A DNA stretch of 64,000 bases, taken from the NCBI RefSeq assembly GCF_946885885.1, contig NZ_CAMPHN010000001.1:1-64000 (forward strand). The letters are read 5' to 3'. Of the stretch, positions 6,155-13,832 are shown piece after piece (the stretch's first letter is position 1; each line of letters begins with the position of its first letter). This stretch comes from an uncultured Pseudomonas sp. GTDB lineage: Bacteria; Pseudomonadota; Gammaproteobacteria; Pseudomonadales; Pseudomonadaceae. The notes below the pieces were generated by a model, which did not search any database, was not told the DNA's origin, and saw nothing but the letters and a program-made list of their open reading frames with translations. Made by a program: the position numbers and the translations under genes.

Positions 6155-8176
6155 ATGCTCAGCACCAAGATGGCTCTTCACCCGCGGCAGCTATGCAAGC
6201 GCGACGGCAGCATAGTGGCGTTCGATCTAGGCAAGATCGAACAGGCGATCGCCGCCGCTGGGGAGGCGTGCGGGGAGTTTGATCAGGCCTTGGCGGGGCA
6301 GTTGGCCGATGCGGTGTTGGCGCGTCTGCAGGACTTGCCCAGCGTCGATGTCGAGCAGGTGCAGGACCGGGTTGAGCGGGTGTTGATGGAGGCGGGTTTC
6401 TACCAGACTGCGCGCGCCTATATCGTTTACCGCGAACGTCATGGCCGCTTGCGCCGCGACCGCAAGGCGCTGGTGGATGTGGCTGCATCCATGAACGAGT
6501 ACCTGTCGCGTGAGGATTGGCGGGTGCGCGCCAACGCCAACCAGGGTTATTCCCTCGGTGGGCTGATTCTCAATGTGTCGGGCAAGGTCACCGCCAACTA
6601 TTGGTTGGATGAGGTGTACAGCGAGGCCATTGGCCAGGCGCACCGCGAGGCCGATCTGCATGTGCACGATCTGGATATGCTCGCCGGCTACTGCGCCGGT
6701 TGGTCGCTGCGCAGTCTGCTCAATGAGGGCTTCAACGGTATTCCCGGGCGGGTCGAGGCGGGGCCGCCGAAGCATCTGACCAGCGCCTTGGGGCAGATGG
6801 TCAATTTCCTCGGCACGCTGCAGAACGAGTGGGCTGGCGCCCAGGCGTTCAGCTCCTTCGATACTTACCTGGCGCCCTATGTGCGCAAGGACAACCTGGG
6901 TTTCGCCGAGGTGCGCCAGGCGATTCAGGAGTTCATCTACAACCTCAATGTGCCGTCGCGCTGGGGCACGCAAACGCCGTTCACCAACCTGACGTTCGAC
7001 TGGGTCTGCCCGGAGGATTTGCGCGAGCAGATCCCCTATATCGGCGGCGAGGAGATGCCGTTCGCTTATGGCGACCTGCAGGCCGAGATGGAGTTGATCA
7101 ACCGCGCCTATATCGAGGTGATGCAGGCCGGCGATTCGATGGGCCGGGTGTTCACCTTCCCGATCCCTACCTACAACATCACCCACGACTTCCCCTGGGA
7201 CAGCGAGAACGCCGACCTGCTGTTCGAGATGACAGCGCGTTATGGCTTGCCGTACTTCCAGAACTTCCTCAACTCGGACATGCAGCCCAACCAGGTGCGC
7301 TCGATGTGCTGCCGTTTGCAGCTGGACGTGCGCGAGCTGCTCAAACGCGGCGGCGGGCTGTTCGGTTCGGCGGAGCAGACCGGCTCCCTCGGTGTGGTGA
7401 CGATCAACTGCGCGCGCCTTGGCTATCTGTACAAGGGCGACACCAATGGTCTGCTCAAGCGCCTCGATCAGTTGATGGAGCTGGCGATGGAGAGCCTGGA
7501 GGTCAAGCGCAAGGTGATCCAGCACCATATGGACGCCGGCCTTTATCCCTACACCAAGCGTTACCTGGGCACACTGCGCAATCACTTCTCCACCATCGGC
7601 CTCAACGGCCTGCACGAGATGCTGCGCAACTTCACCGGCGATAAGGAGGGCATGCACACGCCGAGAGGCCGCGAGTTTGCCTTGCTTCTGCTCGACCACG
7701 TGCGTGCAACCCTGGTGCGCTTCCAGGAGGAAACCGGGCAGCTGTACAACCTTGAGGCGACCCCCGCGGAGGGCACCACCTACCGTTTCGCCAAGGAAGA
7801 CCGCAAGCGCTACCCGGACATTCTCCAGGCCGGCAGCGTTGATGCGCCTTACTACACCAACTCCTCGCAGTTGCCGGTGGGCTTCACCGACGATCCCTTC
7901 GAGGCGCTGGAGTTGCAGGACGAGCTGCAATGCAAATACACCGGCGGCACCGTGCTGCATTTGTATATGGCCGAGCGGATTTCCTCGACCCAGGCCTGCA
8001 AACAACTGGTGCGTAACGCCCTGGGGCGTTTCCGCCTGCCGTACCTGACGATCACCCCAACGTTCTCGATCTGCCCGGTGCATGGCTACCTGGATGGCGA
8101 GCACGAGTTCTGCCCGAAATGCGATGAGGTGCTGCTGCAGAAGCAGCAGAGCTGCGGCGAGAAGGCCTGTGGCTGA
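6155..8176 (+). CDS. nrdD: Anaerobic (class III) ribonucleoside-triphosphate reductase, large chain lacking the glycyl-radical loop
   Basis: The enzyme makes dNTPs without oxygen. The 673-residue product begins with an ATP-cone domain (residues about 10-95, CKRDGSIVAFDLGKIEQAI). The ten-stranded barrel follows, with SMCCRLQLD and GSLGVVTINCARLGY motifs. Near the C terminus a zinc site is visible (CPVHGY then FCPKC), but the chain stops at EKACG before the RVxGY glycyl-radical motif that single-chain NrdD proteins carry. That motif is in the separate 54-residue frame at 8405-8569. A strong AAGGAGG site precedes the ATG. FNR-type and NrdR-like boxes lie upstream, and nrdG follows. Confidence 0.93.
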   Translation: MLSTKMALHPRQLCKRDGSIVAFDLGKIEQAIAAAGEACGEFDQALAGQLADAVLARLQDLPSVDVEQVQDRVERVLMEAGFYQTARAYIVYRERHGRLRRDRKALVDVAASMNEYLSREDWRVRANANQGYSLGGLILNVSGKVTANYWLDEVYSEAIGQAHREADLHVHDLDMLAGYCAGWSLRSLLNEGFNGIPGRVEAGPPKHLTSALGQMVNFLGTLQNEWAGAQAFSSFDTYLAPYVRKDNLGFAEVRQAIQEFIYNLNVPSRWGTQTPFTNLTFDWVCPEDLREQIPYIGGEEMPFAYGDLQAEMELINRAYIEVMQAGDSMGRVFTFPIPTYNITHDFPWDSENADLLFEMTARYGLPYFQNFLNSDMQPNQVRSMCCRLQLDVRELLKRGGGLFGSAEQTGSLGVVTINCARLGYLYKGDTNGLLKRLDQLMELAMESLEVKRKVIQHHMDAGLYPYTKRYLGTLRNHFSTIGLNGLHEMLRNFTGDKEGMHTPRGREFALLLLDHVRATLVRFQEETGQLYNLEATPAEGTTYRFAKEDRKRYPDILQAGSVDAPYYTNSSQLPVGFTDDPFEALELQDELQCKYTGGTVLHLYMAERISSTQACKQLVRNALGRFRLPYLTITPTFSICPVHGYLDGEHEFCPKCDEVLLQKQQSCGEKACG

Positions 8177-8206
8177 TCTCCCGAAGGCGGCCGGTCTGGC
8201 ATCGCG

Positions 8207-8272
8207 GTGGGTTACGCGGCGCCCGAGGGAGGCGGTGGCTCGGCCCTTGGCGTCCCGCGCCGCTAACCCACC
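8207..8272. repeat. REP-like inverted repeat inside the nrdD operon
   Basis: Arms GGTGGGTTACGCGGCGC and GCGCCGCTAACCCACC face each other across about 30 bp. The following 8299-8349 holds another Pseudomonas-type repeat (GTCGCGGCTGAAGCCCCTCCC). The same GGGTTACGCGGC/GCCGCTAACCC module recurs at 32693-32790. The element sits between the two parts of NrdD and could affect mRNA processing. Confidence 0.7.
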
Positions 8273-8404
8273 CGGATTGGCGATCTGCCGGAGTCGCGCT
8301 GGGTCGCGGCTGAAGCCCCTCCCACAAAAGCCCCTTCCACAGGAAGGGCGCGCAATCGATCCACATTTAGATTTTTCCGTTTCCCCACAACAAGGAGTAA
8401 CACC

Positions 8405-8569
8405 ATGAATGCCCAGCAACTGCCGCAAGAGCAACGTCAACGCTGCGAAGTCTGGACTCGCGTGATGGGTTATCACCGTCCGGTCACCGCGTTTAACCCT
8501 GGCAAGCAATCCGAACACCTCGAACGCCAACACTTCACCGAGTCGGCGGTGCGAGCGCGGGCTGCGTGA
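8405..8569 (+). CDS. nrdD: Separate glycyl-radical peptide of class III ribonucleotide reductase (54 residues)
   Basis: The peptide contains CEVWTRVMGYHRPVTAFN and then PGKQSEHLERQHF. This aligns with the C-terminal glycyl-radical loop of single-chain NrdD, where RVCGY is followed by FNAGKQEE. The radical glycine would be in RVMGY. A good ribosome site (CAAGGAG) precedes the ATG. The stop overlaps the GTG start of nrdG (8566), so the activase is probably translated in step with its substrate peptide. By inference it docks on NrdD and carries the radical installed by NrdG. The alternative of a decayed gene is unlikely given its intact motif and signals. Confidence 0.85.
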   Translation: MNAQQLPQEQRQRCEVWTRVMGYHRPVTAFNPGKQSEHLERQHFTESAVRARAA

Positions 8570-9261
8570 GCAGAGAGTTACGGGTCGGGGGCATGGTGCC
8601 CCTGACCACCCTGGATTACCCGGGGCTGCTGGCCTGTGTACTGTTCTGCCAGGGGTGCGCCTGGCGTTGCCGTTACTGCCATAACCCCGATCTGATAGCG
8701 GCCCGCGGCGAGCAGGAAATCCCCTGGTCGCAGGTGTTGGAATTTCTCCGCCGTCGTCAGGGTTTGTTGCAGGCGGTGGTGTTCAGCGGCGGTGAGGCGA
8801 CCCTGCAAGGCGGCCTGGTGCCGGCGATGGACGAGGCGCGTGCGTTGGGTTATCGCATCGGCTTGCACAGTGCCGGGATCAAACCCTGGGCGTTTTCCTG
8901 GGCGCTGAAGGCGGTGGATTGGGTCGGCTTCGACATCAAGGCCCTGGCCGAAGATGCCGAGCTGATCACTGGCGTCAGCGGCAGCGGCAAAGCCAACTGG
9001 CGCAGCCTGGAACATCTGCTGGCCAGCGGCGTGGATTACGAATGCCGCACCACTGTGCATTGGCACCTGCTGGATGTGGAAAAGCTCTGGCGCATCGGCC
9101 AGCGACTGCATGCCTTCGGCGTCAAACACTTCGCCGTACAGCTGGTGCGCAGCGCGCGCATGCTCGACGCGGAGTTGCCGATGACGGCGATACCGGACGA
9201 GGCGGGCGAGTTGTGGTTGCGCCTGGGGCAGTTGTTTGCGCATTTCGAGTTGCGTGGGTAG
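8566..9261 (+). CDS. nrdG: Anaerobic ribonucleotide reductase activase (radical SAM)
   Basis: This 231-residue radical SAM enzyme puts the glycyl radical on NrdD, using S-adenosylmethionine and a 4Fe-4S cluster. The cluster motif is CAWRCRYC (CxxxCxxC, residues about 31-38), followed by HNPD and the GGEATLQ motif near residue 70. It begins MSRELRVGGMVPLTTLDYPG from a GTG that overlaps the stop of the 54-residue glycyl-radical gene, indicating translational coupling. Its length and N-terminal pattern fit the Pseudomonas-type NrdG. Confidence 0.9.
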   Translation: MSRELRVGGMVPLTTLDYPGLLACVLFCQGCAWRCRYCHNPDLIAARGEQEIPWSQVLEFLRRRQGLLQAVVFSGGEATLQGGLVPAMDEARALGYRIGLHSAGIKPWAFSWALKAVDWVGFDIKALAEDAELITGVSGSGKANWRSLEHLLASGVDYECRTTVHWHLLDVEKLWRIGQRLHAFGVKHFAVQLVRSARMLDAELPMTAIPDEAGELWLRLGQLFAHFELRG

Positions 9262-9355
9262 TGGTTGAGCGTGTTTGCATCAATGCATCGTTGGGTTTCG
9301 CGAAGCTCAGCCCAAGCTACGAGCTACGCGCCCCGGCCAATCTACGAGCTGAACA

Positions 9356-9421
9356 ATCGCGGCCAAGGCCGCTCCTACAGAAGAGCTGCGTTGCTCTTGT
9401 AGGAGCGGCCTTGGCCGCGAT
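9356..9421. repeat. Long perfect hairpin (REP-type), possible terminator of nrdDG
   Basis: Two arms of about 24 bp, built from ATCGCGGCCAAGGCCGCTCC and its complement, flank a short loop with a further AAGAGC/GCTCTT pairing. It lies about 95 bp after nrdG. This is a common Pseudomonas intergenic repeat. There is no T run, so it would act as an attenuator or 3' stabiliser rather than a classical terminator. Confidence 0.75.
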
Positions 9422-9522
9422 CATTATTGATCGCTCCCGCGTGGGAGCAAGCCTGTGACGCTCCGCGTCACCAACGACCATAGCTAGCTGCATTCCAACC
9501 CTGCGCACCATCTGCGTCTTGA

Positions 9523-9536
9523 TTGACCTCGATCAG
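9523..9536 (+). promoter_or_regulatory. ANR/DNR box upstream of hemN
   Basis: TTGACCTCGATCAG fits TTGAY-N4-ATCAA with one mismatch. It lies 165 bp before the hemN ATG. Anaerobic control of hemN by ANR/DNR is well known in Pseudomonas. Confidence 0.6.
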
Positions 9537-9701
9537 GTACTACGCTCGGGCACGCGCCTTACAATCGCCGCATTCCATTACCGAGCCGGGCAGGGCGGTG
9601 GTCTTCATCCCCTGTGCGCTATACCTATTCATGCCTCCCGTGTCCGGCGCTTTGCGCTGCCTTCTATCGGGAGGTCGTTTCACTATTAGAGGTGGTCGAA
9701 C

Positions 9702-11090
9702 ATGGCCCAATCATTGAGTTTTGATCGTGCCCTGGTCGAGAAATACGATCGCCCCGGGCCGCGCTATACCTCCTATCCGACGGCGCCGCAGTTCCATCAG
9801 GCTTTTGCGATGGACGACTACCAGAGCGCCGCCGAGGCCAGCAACCAGGCCGTCGCGCCCAAGCCGCTGTCGCTGTATATCCATATCCCGTTCTGCAAGA
9901 GCCTCTGTTACTACTGCGCCTGCAACAAGATCATCACCCAGAAGACCCACCGCGCGGTCGAGTATCTGGACTACCTCAAGCGCGAGATCGCCATGCAGGC
10001 GGCGCTGTTCGACGGCACGCGCAAGCTGACCCAACTGCATTTCGGCGGCGGCACCCCGACCTACCTGACCGGCGAGCAACTGGCCGACCTGATGGACTGC
10101 CTGCACCATGCGTTCGACATGGACGACAGCGACGAGCACGAGTTTTCCATCGAGGTCGACCCGCGCACCATCAGCCCCGAGCGCATTCATGAACTGCGTG
10201 CGCAGGGCTTCAATCGCCTGAGTTTCGGTGTGCAGGACTTCGATGCGGATGTGCAGGCGGCGGTCAACCGGGTGCAGAGCGAGGAACAGGTCTATGCCCT
10301 GGTCGCCGCGGCGCGCGAGGCGCGCTTCAAGTCGGTCAGCGTCGACCTGATCTACGGCCTGCCGCTACAGACCGTGGCCAGCTTCGACGTCACCCTGAGC
10401 AAGATCATCGCCCTGCGCCCGGATCGCATCGCCGCCTACAGTTATGCGCACCTGCCGGAACTGGTGCGCGCGCAGCGCTTGATCCGCCGCGAGGACATGC
10501 CGCCGCCGGAGCGCAAGCTGGAACTGCTGGAGCTGACCATCGAACGCCTGACCGCCGCCGGCTATGTGTATATCGGCATGGACCATTTCGCCCTGCCGGA
10601 CGACGAGCTTGCACTGGCTCGGGCCAACGGCACGCTGCAACGCAACTTCCAGGGTTATTCCACCCATGCCGATTGCGACCTGATCGGCCTCGGCGTGTCT
10701 TCGATCGGCAAGGTCGGCGACAGTTACAGCCAGAGCGTCAAGGAACTCTCGCAGTACTACGCGCGCATCGATCAGGGGCTGCTGCCGGTGCATCGCGGCT
10801 ACCGCCTGAACGCCGACGACCTGCTGCGCCGCGAGGTGATCAGCGACCTGATGTGCCACGGCCGTATCGACTTCGGCAAGATCCAGGCGCGCCATGGCAT
10901 CGACTTCAAGGACTACTTCGCCGACGCCCTGGCCGCGCTCGACGAGCATGTGGCGGATCGTTTGGTGGAGATCCACGACGACGCATTGCTGCTGTTGCCC
11001 CAGGGGCATTTGCTGATGCGCAGCGTGGCCATGGCCTTCGACGCCTATCTCGGTAAAGCGCAGAAGGGCAACTTCTCGCGCACGGTGTGA
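9702..11090 (+). CDS. hemN: Oxygen-independent coproporphyrinogen III oxidase
   Basis: This radical SAM enzyme converts coproporphyrinogen III to protoporphyrinogen IX without oxygen, supplying haem for the cytochromes of denitrification. The 462-residue length is normal. The cluster motif is CKSLCYYC (CxxxCxxC, residues about 65-72), followed by HFGGGTPTYL and the C-terminal HemN domain (SSIGKVGDSYSQ). The start MAQSLSFDRALVEKYDRPGPRYTSYPT fits the family. It stands alone behind an FNR-type box. Confidence 0.95.
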   Translation: MAQSLSFDRALVEKYDRPGPRYTSYPTAPQFHQAFAMDDYQSAAEASNQAVAPKPLSLYIHIPFCKSLCYYCACNKIITQKTHRAVEYLDYLKREIAMQAALFDGTRKLTQLHFGGGTPTYLTGEQLADLMDCLHHAFDMDDSDEHEFSIEVDPRTISPERIHELRAQGFNRLSFGVQDFDADVQAAVNRVQSEEQVYALVAAAREARFKSVSVDLIYGLPLQTVASFDVTLSKIIALRPDRIAAYSYAHLPELVRAQRLIRREDMPPPERKLELLELTIERLTAAGYVYIGMDHFALPDDELALARANGTLQRNFQGYSTHADCDLIGLGVSSIGKVGDSYSQSVKELSQYYARIDQGLLPVHRGYRLNADDLLRREVISDLMCHGRIDFGKIQARHGIDFKDYFADALAALDEHVADRLVEIHDDALLLLPQGHLLMRSVAMAFDAYLGKAQKGNFSRTV

Positions 11091-11206
11091 GGTCCGTTGC
11101 TGGGTGATGTCACCGCCACCATGGCCCCGTGCGCCAGGTGGCCGCAGCGGCGGTGCGCATGGCGCACCCTACGCCCTGTCCCGGTTCGACGAACGGTGAG
11201 ACTGCG

Positions 11207-11647
11207 ATGAGTTATTCGTTATTACACGTGGTGCATCTGCTGGCGGCTATCGCCTTTATCGGCGCGCTGTTCTTCGAGGTGATCATTCTCGCCAAGGTCA
11301 AACCTCAGCTTGATCCCGGCGCCGTGATCGAGTTGGAACAAGCCCTTGGCAAACGCACGCGCATGGTGCTGCATTGGGTGGTGCTGTTGGTCTATGGCGC
11401 CGGCTTCGGCCTGGCCTGGTATCACCGCCAAGCGCTTAGCGCCCCCTTTGCCAGCAGTTTCGCCACCTTGCTGAGCCTGAAGATAGTCCTGGCCGTCAGC
11501 GTATTTCTCAGCTTCGGCCTGGTTGCCATGCTGCTGCGCTCCGGACGCATGACCCCAGCGCTCTACAGCAAGCTGCACTGGGCCGTACTCGCGCAGATGC
11601 TCGGTATCGTGCTGCTGGCCAAGGGTATGTTCTATATCCAGTGGTGA
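11207..11647 (+). CDS. Small four-helix membrane protein, CopD-like
   Basis: The chosen start gives 146 residues (MSYSLLHVVHLLAAIAFIG); the open frame extends upstream to 11129 without a better start. Four hydrophobic helices are visible, near residues 5-25, 55-75, 85-110 and 120-145. Histidines at the start of the helices (HVVH, LHW, KLHW) could bind haem or copper, as in the CopD/YckC-like superfamily. This assignment is weak. It follows hemN in the same direction and may belong to the anaerobic haem or cytochrome set. Confidence 0.6.
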   Translation: MSYSLLHVVHLLAAIAFIGALFFEVIILAKVKPQLDPGAVIELEQALGKRTRMVLHWVVLLVYGAGFGLAWYHRQALSAPFASSFATLLSLKIVLAVSVFLSFGLVAMLLRSGRMTPALYSKLHWAVLAQMLGIVLLAKGMFYIQW

Positions 11648-11789
11648 GTCAGTTCCTCGGCACGCAAGCAGACCCGACCGTAGGATGGCGTTGAGCGCTG
11701 CGATACCCATCGCAGCGAATGATCGCTCCCACGTCGAGGCGTCGACCGTCCAGCCTGATAACCCATTCTGGGATGCTCTGTGCCCCTGC

Positions 11790-11835
11790 GACGCGGAGCG
11801 TCGCCAACTGCATTCCCACGCTGGAGCGTGGGAAT
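11790..11835. repeat. Short palindromic intergenic repeat
   Basis: GACGCGGAGCGTC (11790-11802) is followed by ATTCCCACGCTGGAGCGTGGGAAT-type dyad sequence at 11812-11835. This is a known style of Pseudomonas intergenic repeat. No gene is present from 11648 to 12186. Confidence 0.55.
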
Positions 11836-11854
11836 GATCAAAGGTTGCGACCTC

Positions 11855-11944
11855 GTAGGGTGGATCGGGGCGCGTAGCTGACGCTTTACCCATCCACCAA
11901 CCACCAACTGCGATGGTGGATGAAAACGGCGTCATCCACCCTAC
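11855..11944. repeat. REP-type inverted repeat (GTAGGGTGGAT family)
   Basis: GTAGGGTGGATCGGGGCGCG at the left end faces GCGTCATCCACCCTAC at the right end. An inner pair (CCCATCCACC/GGTGGATGAA) gives a cloverleaf-like fold. Confidence 0.65.
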
Positions 11945-11953
11945 ATAGCCCCC

Positions 11954-12021
11954 GTAGCCCGGATGCAATCCGGGGCAGCGATAGAGACTATAAAACCGCT
12001 CCCGGATTGCATCCGGGCTAC
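11954..12021. repeat. REP-type inverted repeat (GTAGCCCGGAT family)
   Basis: GTAGCCCGGATGCAATCCGG and its near-perfect complement form the two ends. The same family occurs at 22289-22355, 28308-28500 and 32649. Confidence 0.7.
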
Positions 12022-12052
12022 CAAAGCCTTAGCAGCTTTACCGCCCGTGGTA

Positions 12053-12066
12053 ATGATCTAGATCAA
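12053..12066 (+). promoter_or_regulatory. ANR/DNR box upstream of the acyl-CoA dehydrogenase
   Basis: ATGATCTAGATCAA differs from TTGAT-N4-ATCAA only at the first base and is a near-perfect dyad. It lies 121 bp before the likely ATG at 12187. Confidence 0.55.
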
Positions 12067-12186
12067 GCTTCCTCGCCAACTGCGCCGCTGTGATGGGCAC
12101 CGATTCAGGCGGTTGAAGATTCTGGGTTTTGCCGTGGCGGCGGCCTAACGTTGTGGCTCAATTCCATGATCGATACGAGGTTCGCC

Positions 12187-13434
12187 ATGCACTTCGCCTA
12201 CAGTCCCCGCACCGAAGCACTGCGCCAACAGCTGCGAACTTTTATGGACGCCCATATAGTGCCGCGCGTCGGCGAATGGCATGGGGCGGTGGCGGCTGGG
12301 CAATATCCGGTGCCCTTTATGGCTGACCTCAAAGCCCTGGCGCGCGCCGAAGGGCTGTGGAATCTGTTCCTGCCGTCGCTGCACCCGGACGAACCGGGCA
12401 CGGCCTTGAGCAACCTTGAATACGCGCCCCTGGCGGAGATCATGGGTCGCGTGCATTGGGCCTCCGAGGTGTTCAATTGCAACGCGCCCGACACCGGCAA
12501 TATGGAACTGCTGCATCTGTTCGCCACGCCCGAGCAGCGTGCGCGCTGGCTGCAACCGCTGCTCGAAGGCCAGATCCGTTCGGCCTTCGCCATGACCGAG
12601 CCGGATGTGCCCTCATCGGATGCCAGCAACATCCAGACCCTGATCCGCCGCGAGGGCGACGACTACGTGATCAACGGGCGCAAGTGGTTTATCACCAATG
12701 CCTCGCACCCCGATTGCAAACTGCTGATCGTGATGGGTAAGACCGACCCGAACGCCGACGCCCACAGCCAGCAGAGCATGATCCTGGTGCCGTTCGACAC
12801 GCCCGGCGTGCAGCTGCTGCGCAATATCCCGGTGATGAACCATATCGCCCCCGAAGGTCACAGCGAACTGCTGTTGCGCGATGTGCGGGTGCCGGTCGGC
12901 AACTTGCTGGGCGAGGAGGGAGCCGGTTTTATGATGGCTCAGGCGCGCCTCGGGCCAGGGCGGATTCACCACTGCATGCGCTCGATCGGCATGGCCGAAC
13001 TGGCCCTGGAGCTGATGGTCGAGCGCGCGCAGGAACGCAAGGCGTTCGGCAAATACCTGCACCAATACGCCAATATCGGCGACTGGATCGCCGAGTCGCG
13101 CATCGAGATCGAGCAGGCGCGGTTGTTGGTGCTGAAAGCCGCCTGGATGATCGACGAAGTCGGCGCCAAGGCCGCGCGCAAAGAGATCGCCATGATCAAG
13201 GCCCTGGTGCCGGGCATGCACACCCGCATAGTCGACCGCGCCATGCAGGTTTACGGCGCCATGGGCCTGACCCCGGATACGCCGCTGGCCGATATGTGGA
13301 CCACCGGCCGCGCCCTGCGCTTCGCCGACGGCCCGGATCAGGTGCACCTACGCAGCATCGCCCGTTTGGAACTTCAGGCCAGCGAAGCCACGAGGGGGGC
13401 GACTGCGGCATATCTGACACCGCACAGTAGCTAA
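12187..13434 (+). CDS. Acyl-CoA dehydrogenase
   Basis: This FAD enzyme oxidises acyl-CoA to enoyl-CoA. The likely start MHFAYSPRTEALRQQLRTF gives 415 residues; upstream in-frame ATGs at 12151 and 12166 are possible. Visible motifs are FAMTEPDVPSSDASNI (FAD/substrate domain, residues about 127-142) and the C-terminal helical block with QVYGAMGLTPDTPLADMW, close to the ACAD10/11-like type. The substrate is not clear. Its place between hemN and nosR behind an FNR-type box suggests low-oxygen expression, which is inference. Confidence 0.85.
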   Translation: MHFAYSPRTEALRQQLRTFMDAHIVPRVGEWHGAVAAGQYPVPFMADLKALARAEGLWNLFLPSLHPDEPGTALSNLEYAPLAEIMGRVHWASEVFNCNAPDTGNMELLHLFATPEQRARWLQPLLEGQIRSAFAMTEPDVPSSDASNIQTLIRREGDDYVINGRKWFITNASHPDCKLLIVMGKTDPNADAHSQQSMILVPFDTPGVQLLRNIPVMNHIAPEGHSELLLRDVRVPVGNLLGEEGAGFMMAQARLGPGRIHHCMRSIGMAELALELMVERAQERKAFGKYLHQYANIGDWIAESRIEIEQARLLVLKAAWMIDEVGAKAARKEIAMIKALVPGMHTRIVDRAMQVYGAMGLTPDTPLADMWTTGRALRFADGPDQVHLRSIARLELQASEATRGATAAYLTPHSS

Positions 13435-13598
13435 GCGACGTAGGTTGGCGCTGAGCCTGCGAAGCCCAACGTCTTCAGAGTGGTTTGCAAAACGCGAAAC
13501 CGTTGCGCGCCGCCAGATCGGCCCCGGATTGCGCCTAGGCTTATTCGGGCTACGAGCGCTGAGTTGCCGTTGCCCGGAACAAGTCCGGCGCCAGTAAC

Positions 13599-13665
13599 GT
13601 AGGGCGGGTGAAACCCGCCAGAGGCATGGGCGCGTACAAACCTTGGCGGGTTGCACCCGCCCTAC
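13599..13665. repeat. REP-type inverted repeat (GTAGGGCGGGTGAAACCCGCC family)
   Basis: GTAGGGCGGGTGAAACCCG and GGCGGGTTGCACCCGCCCTAC face each other. Related copies are at 28385-28415. The gap 13435-13832 otherwise holds only the nosR control region. Confidence 0.65.
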
Positions 13666-13754
13666 GGGGTTTGGAAAGCGCGGCCGACCGGGCCAACCCG
13701 GCCTACGATCTGAGACCTTGATTCCAGAGCGGCGCGGCAGCGCTTTTTCGCAAC

Positions 13755-13768
13755 TTGATTCTGGTCAA
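13755..13768 (+). promoter_or_regulatory. DNR/ANR box of nosR
   Basis: TTGATTCTGGTCAA fits the FNR-type consensus with one mismatch and lies 64 bp before the nosR ATG. In Pseudomonas nosR is activated by DNR in response to NO. Confidence 0.7.
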
Positions 13769-13832
13769 GGGGCGGGGCTGGGGGCTTCCCCTAGGATGGC
13801 TGCACGAACCCGCCGCAGAAGCCGAACAGCCC

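Noticed and set aside
6227..8533. 768-codon open frame on the minus strand over nrdD
   Set aside because: It is the antisense shadow of nrdD. High GC at third positions removes stops on the opposite strand, and its predicted protein has no domain and is rich in Arg, His and Gln.
13755..13832. Upstream extension of nosR to the ATG at 13755
   Set aside because: That ATG would lie inside the FNR-type box, and the extra residues do not resemble a NosR N terminus.
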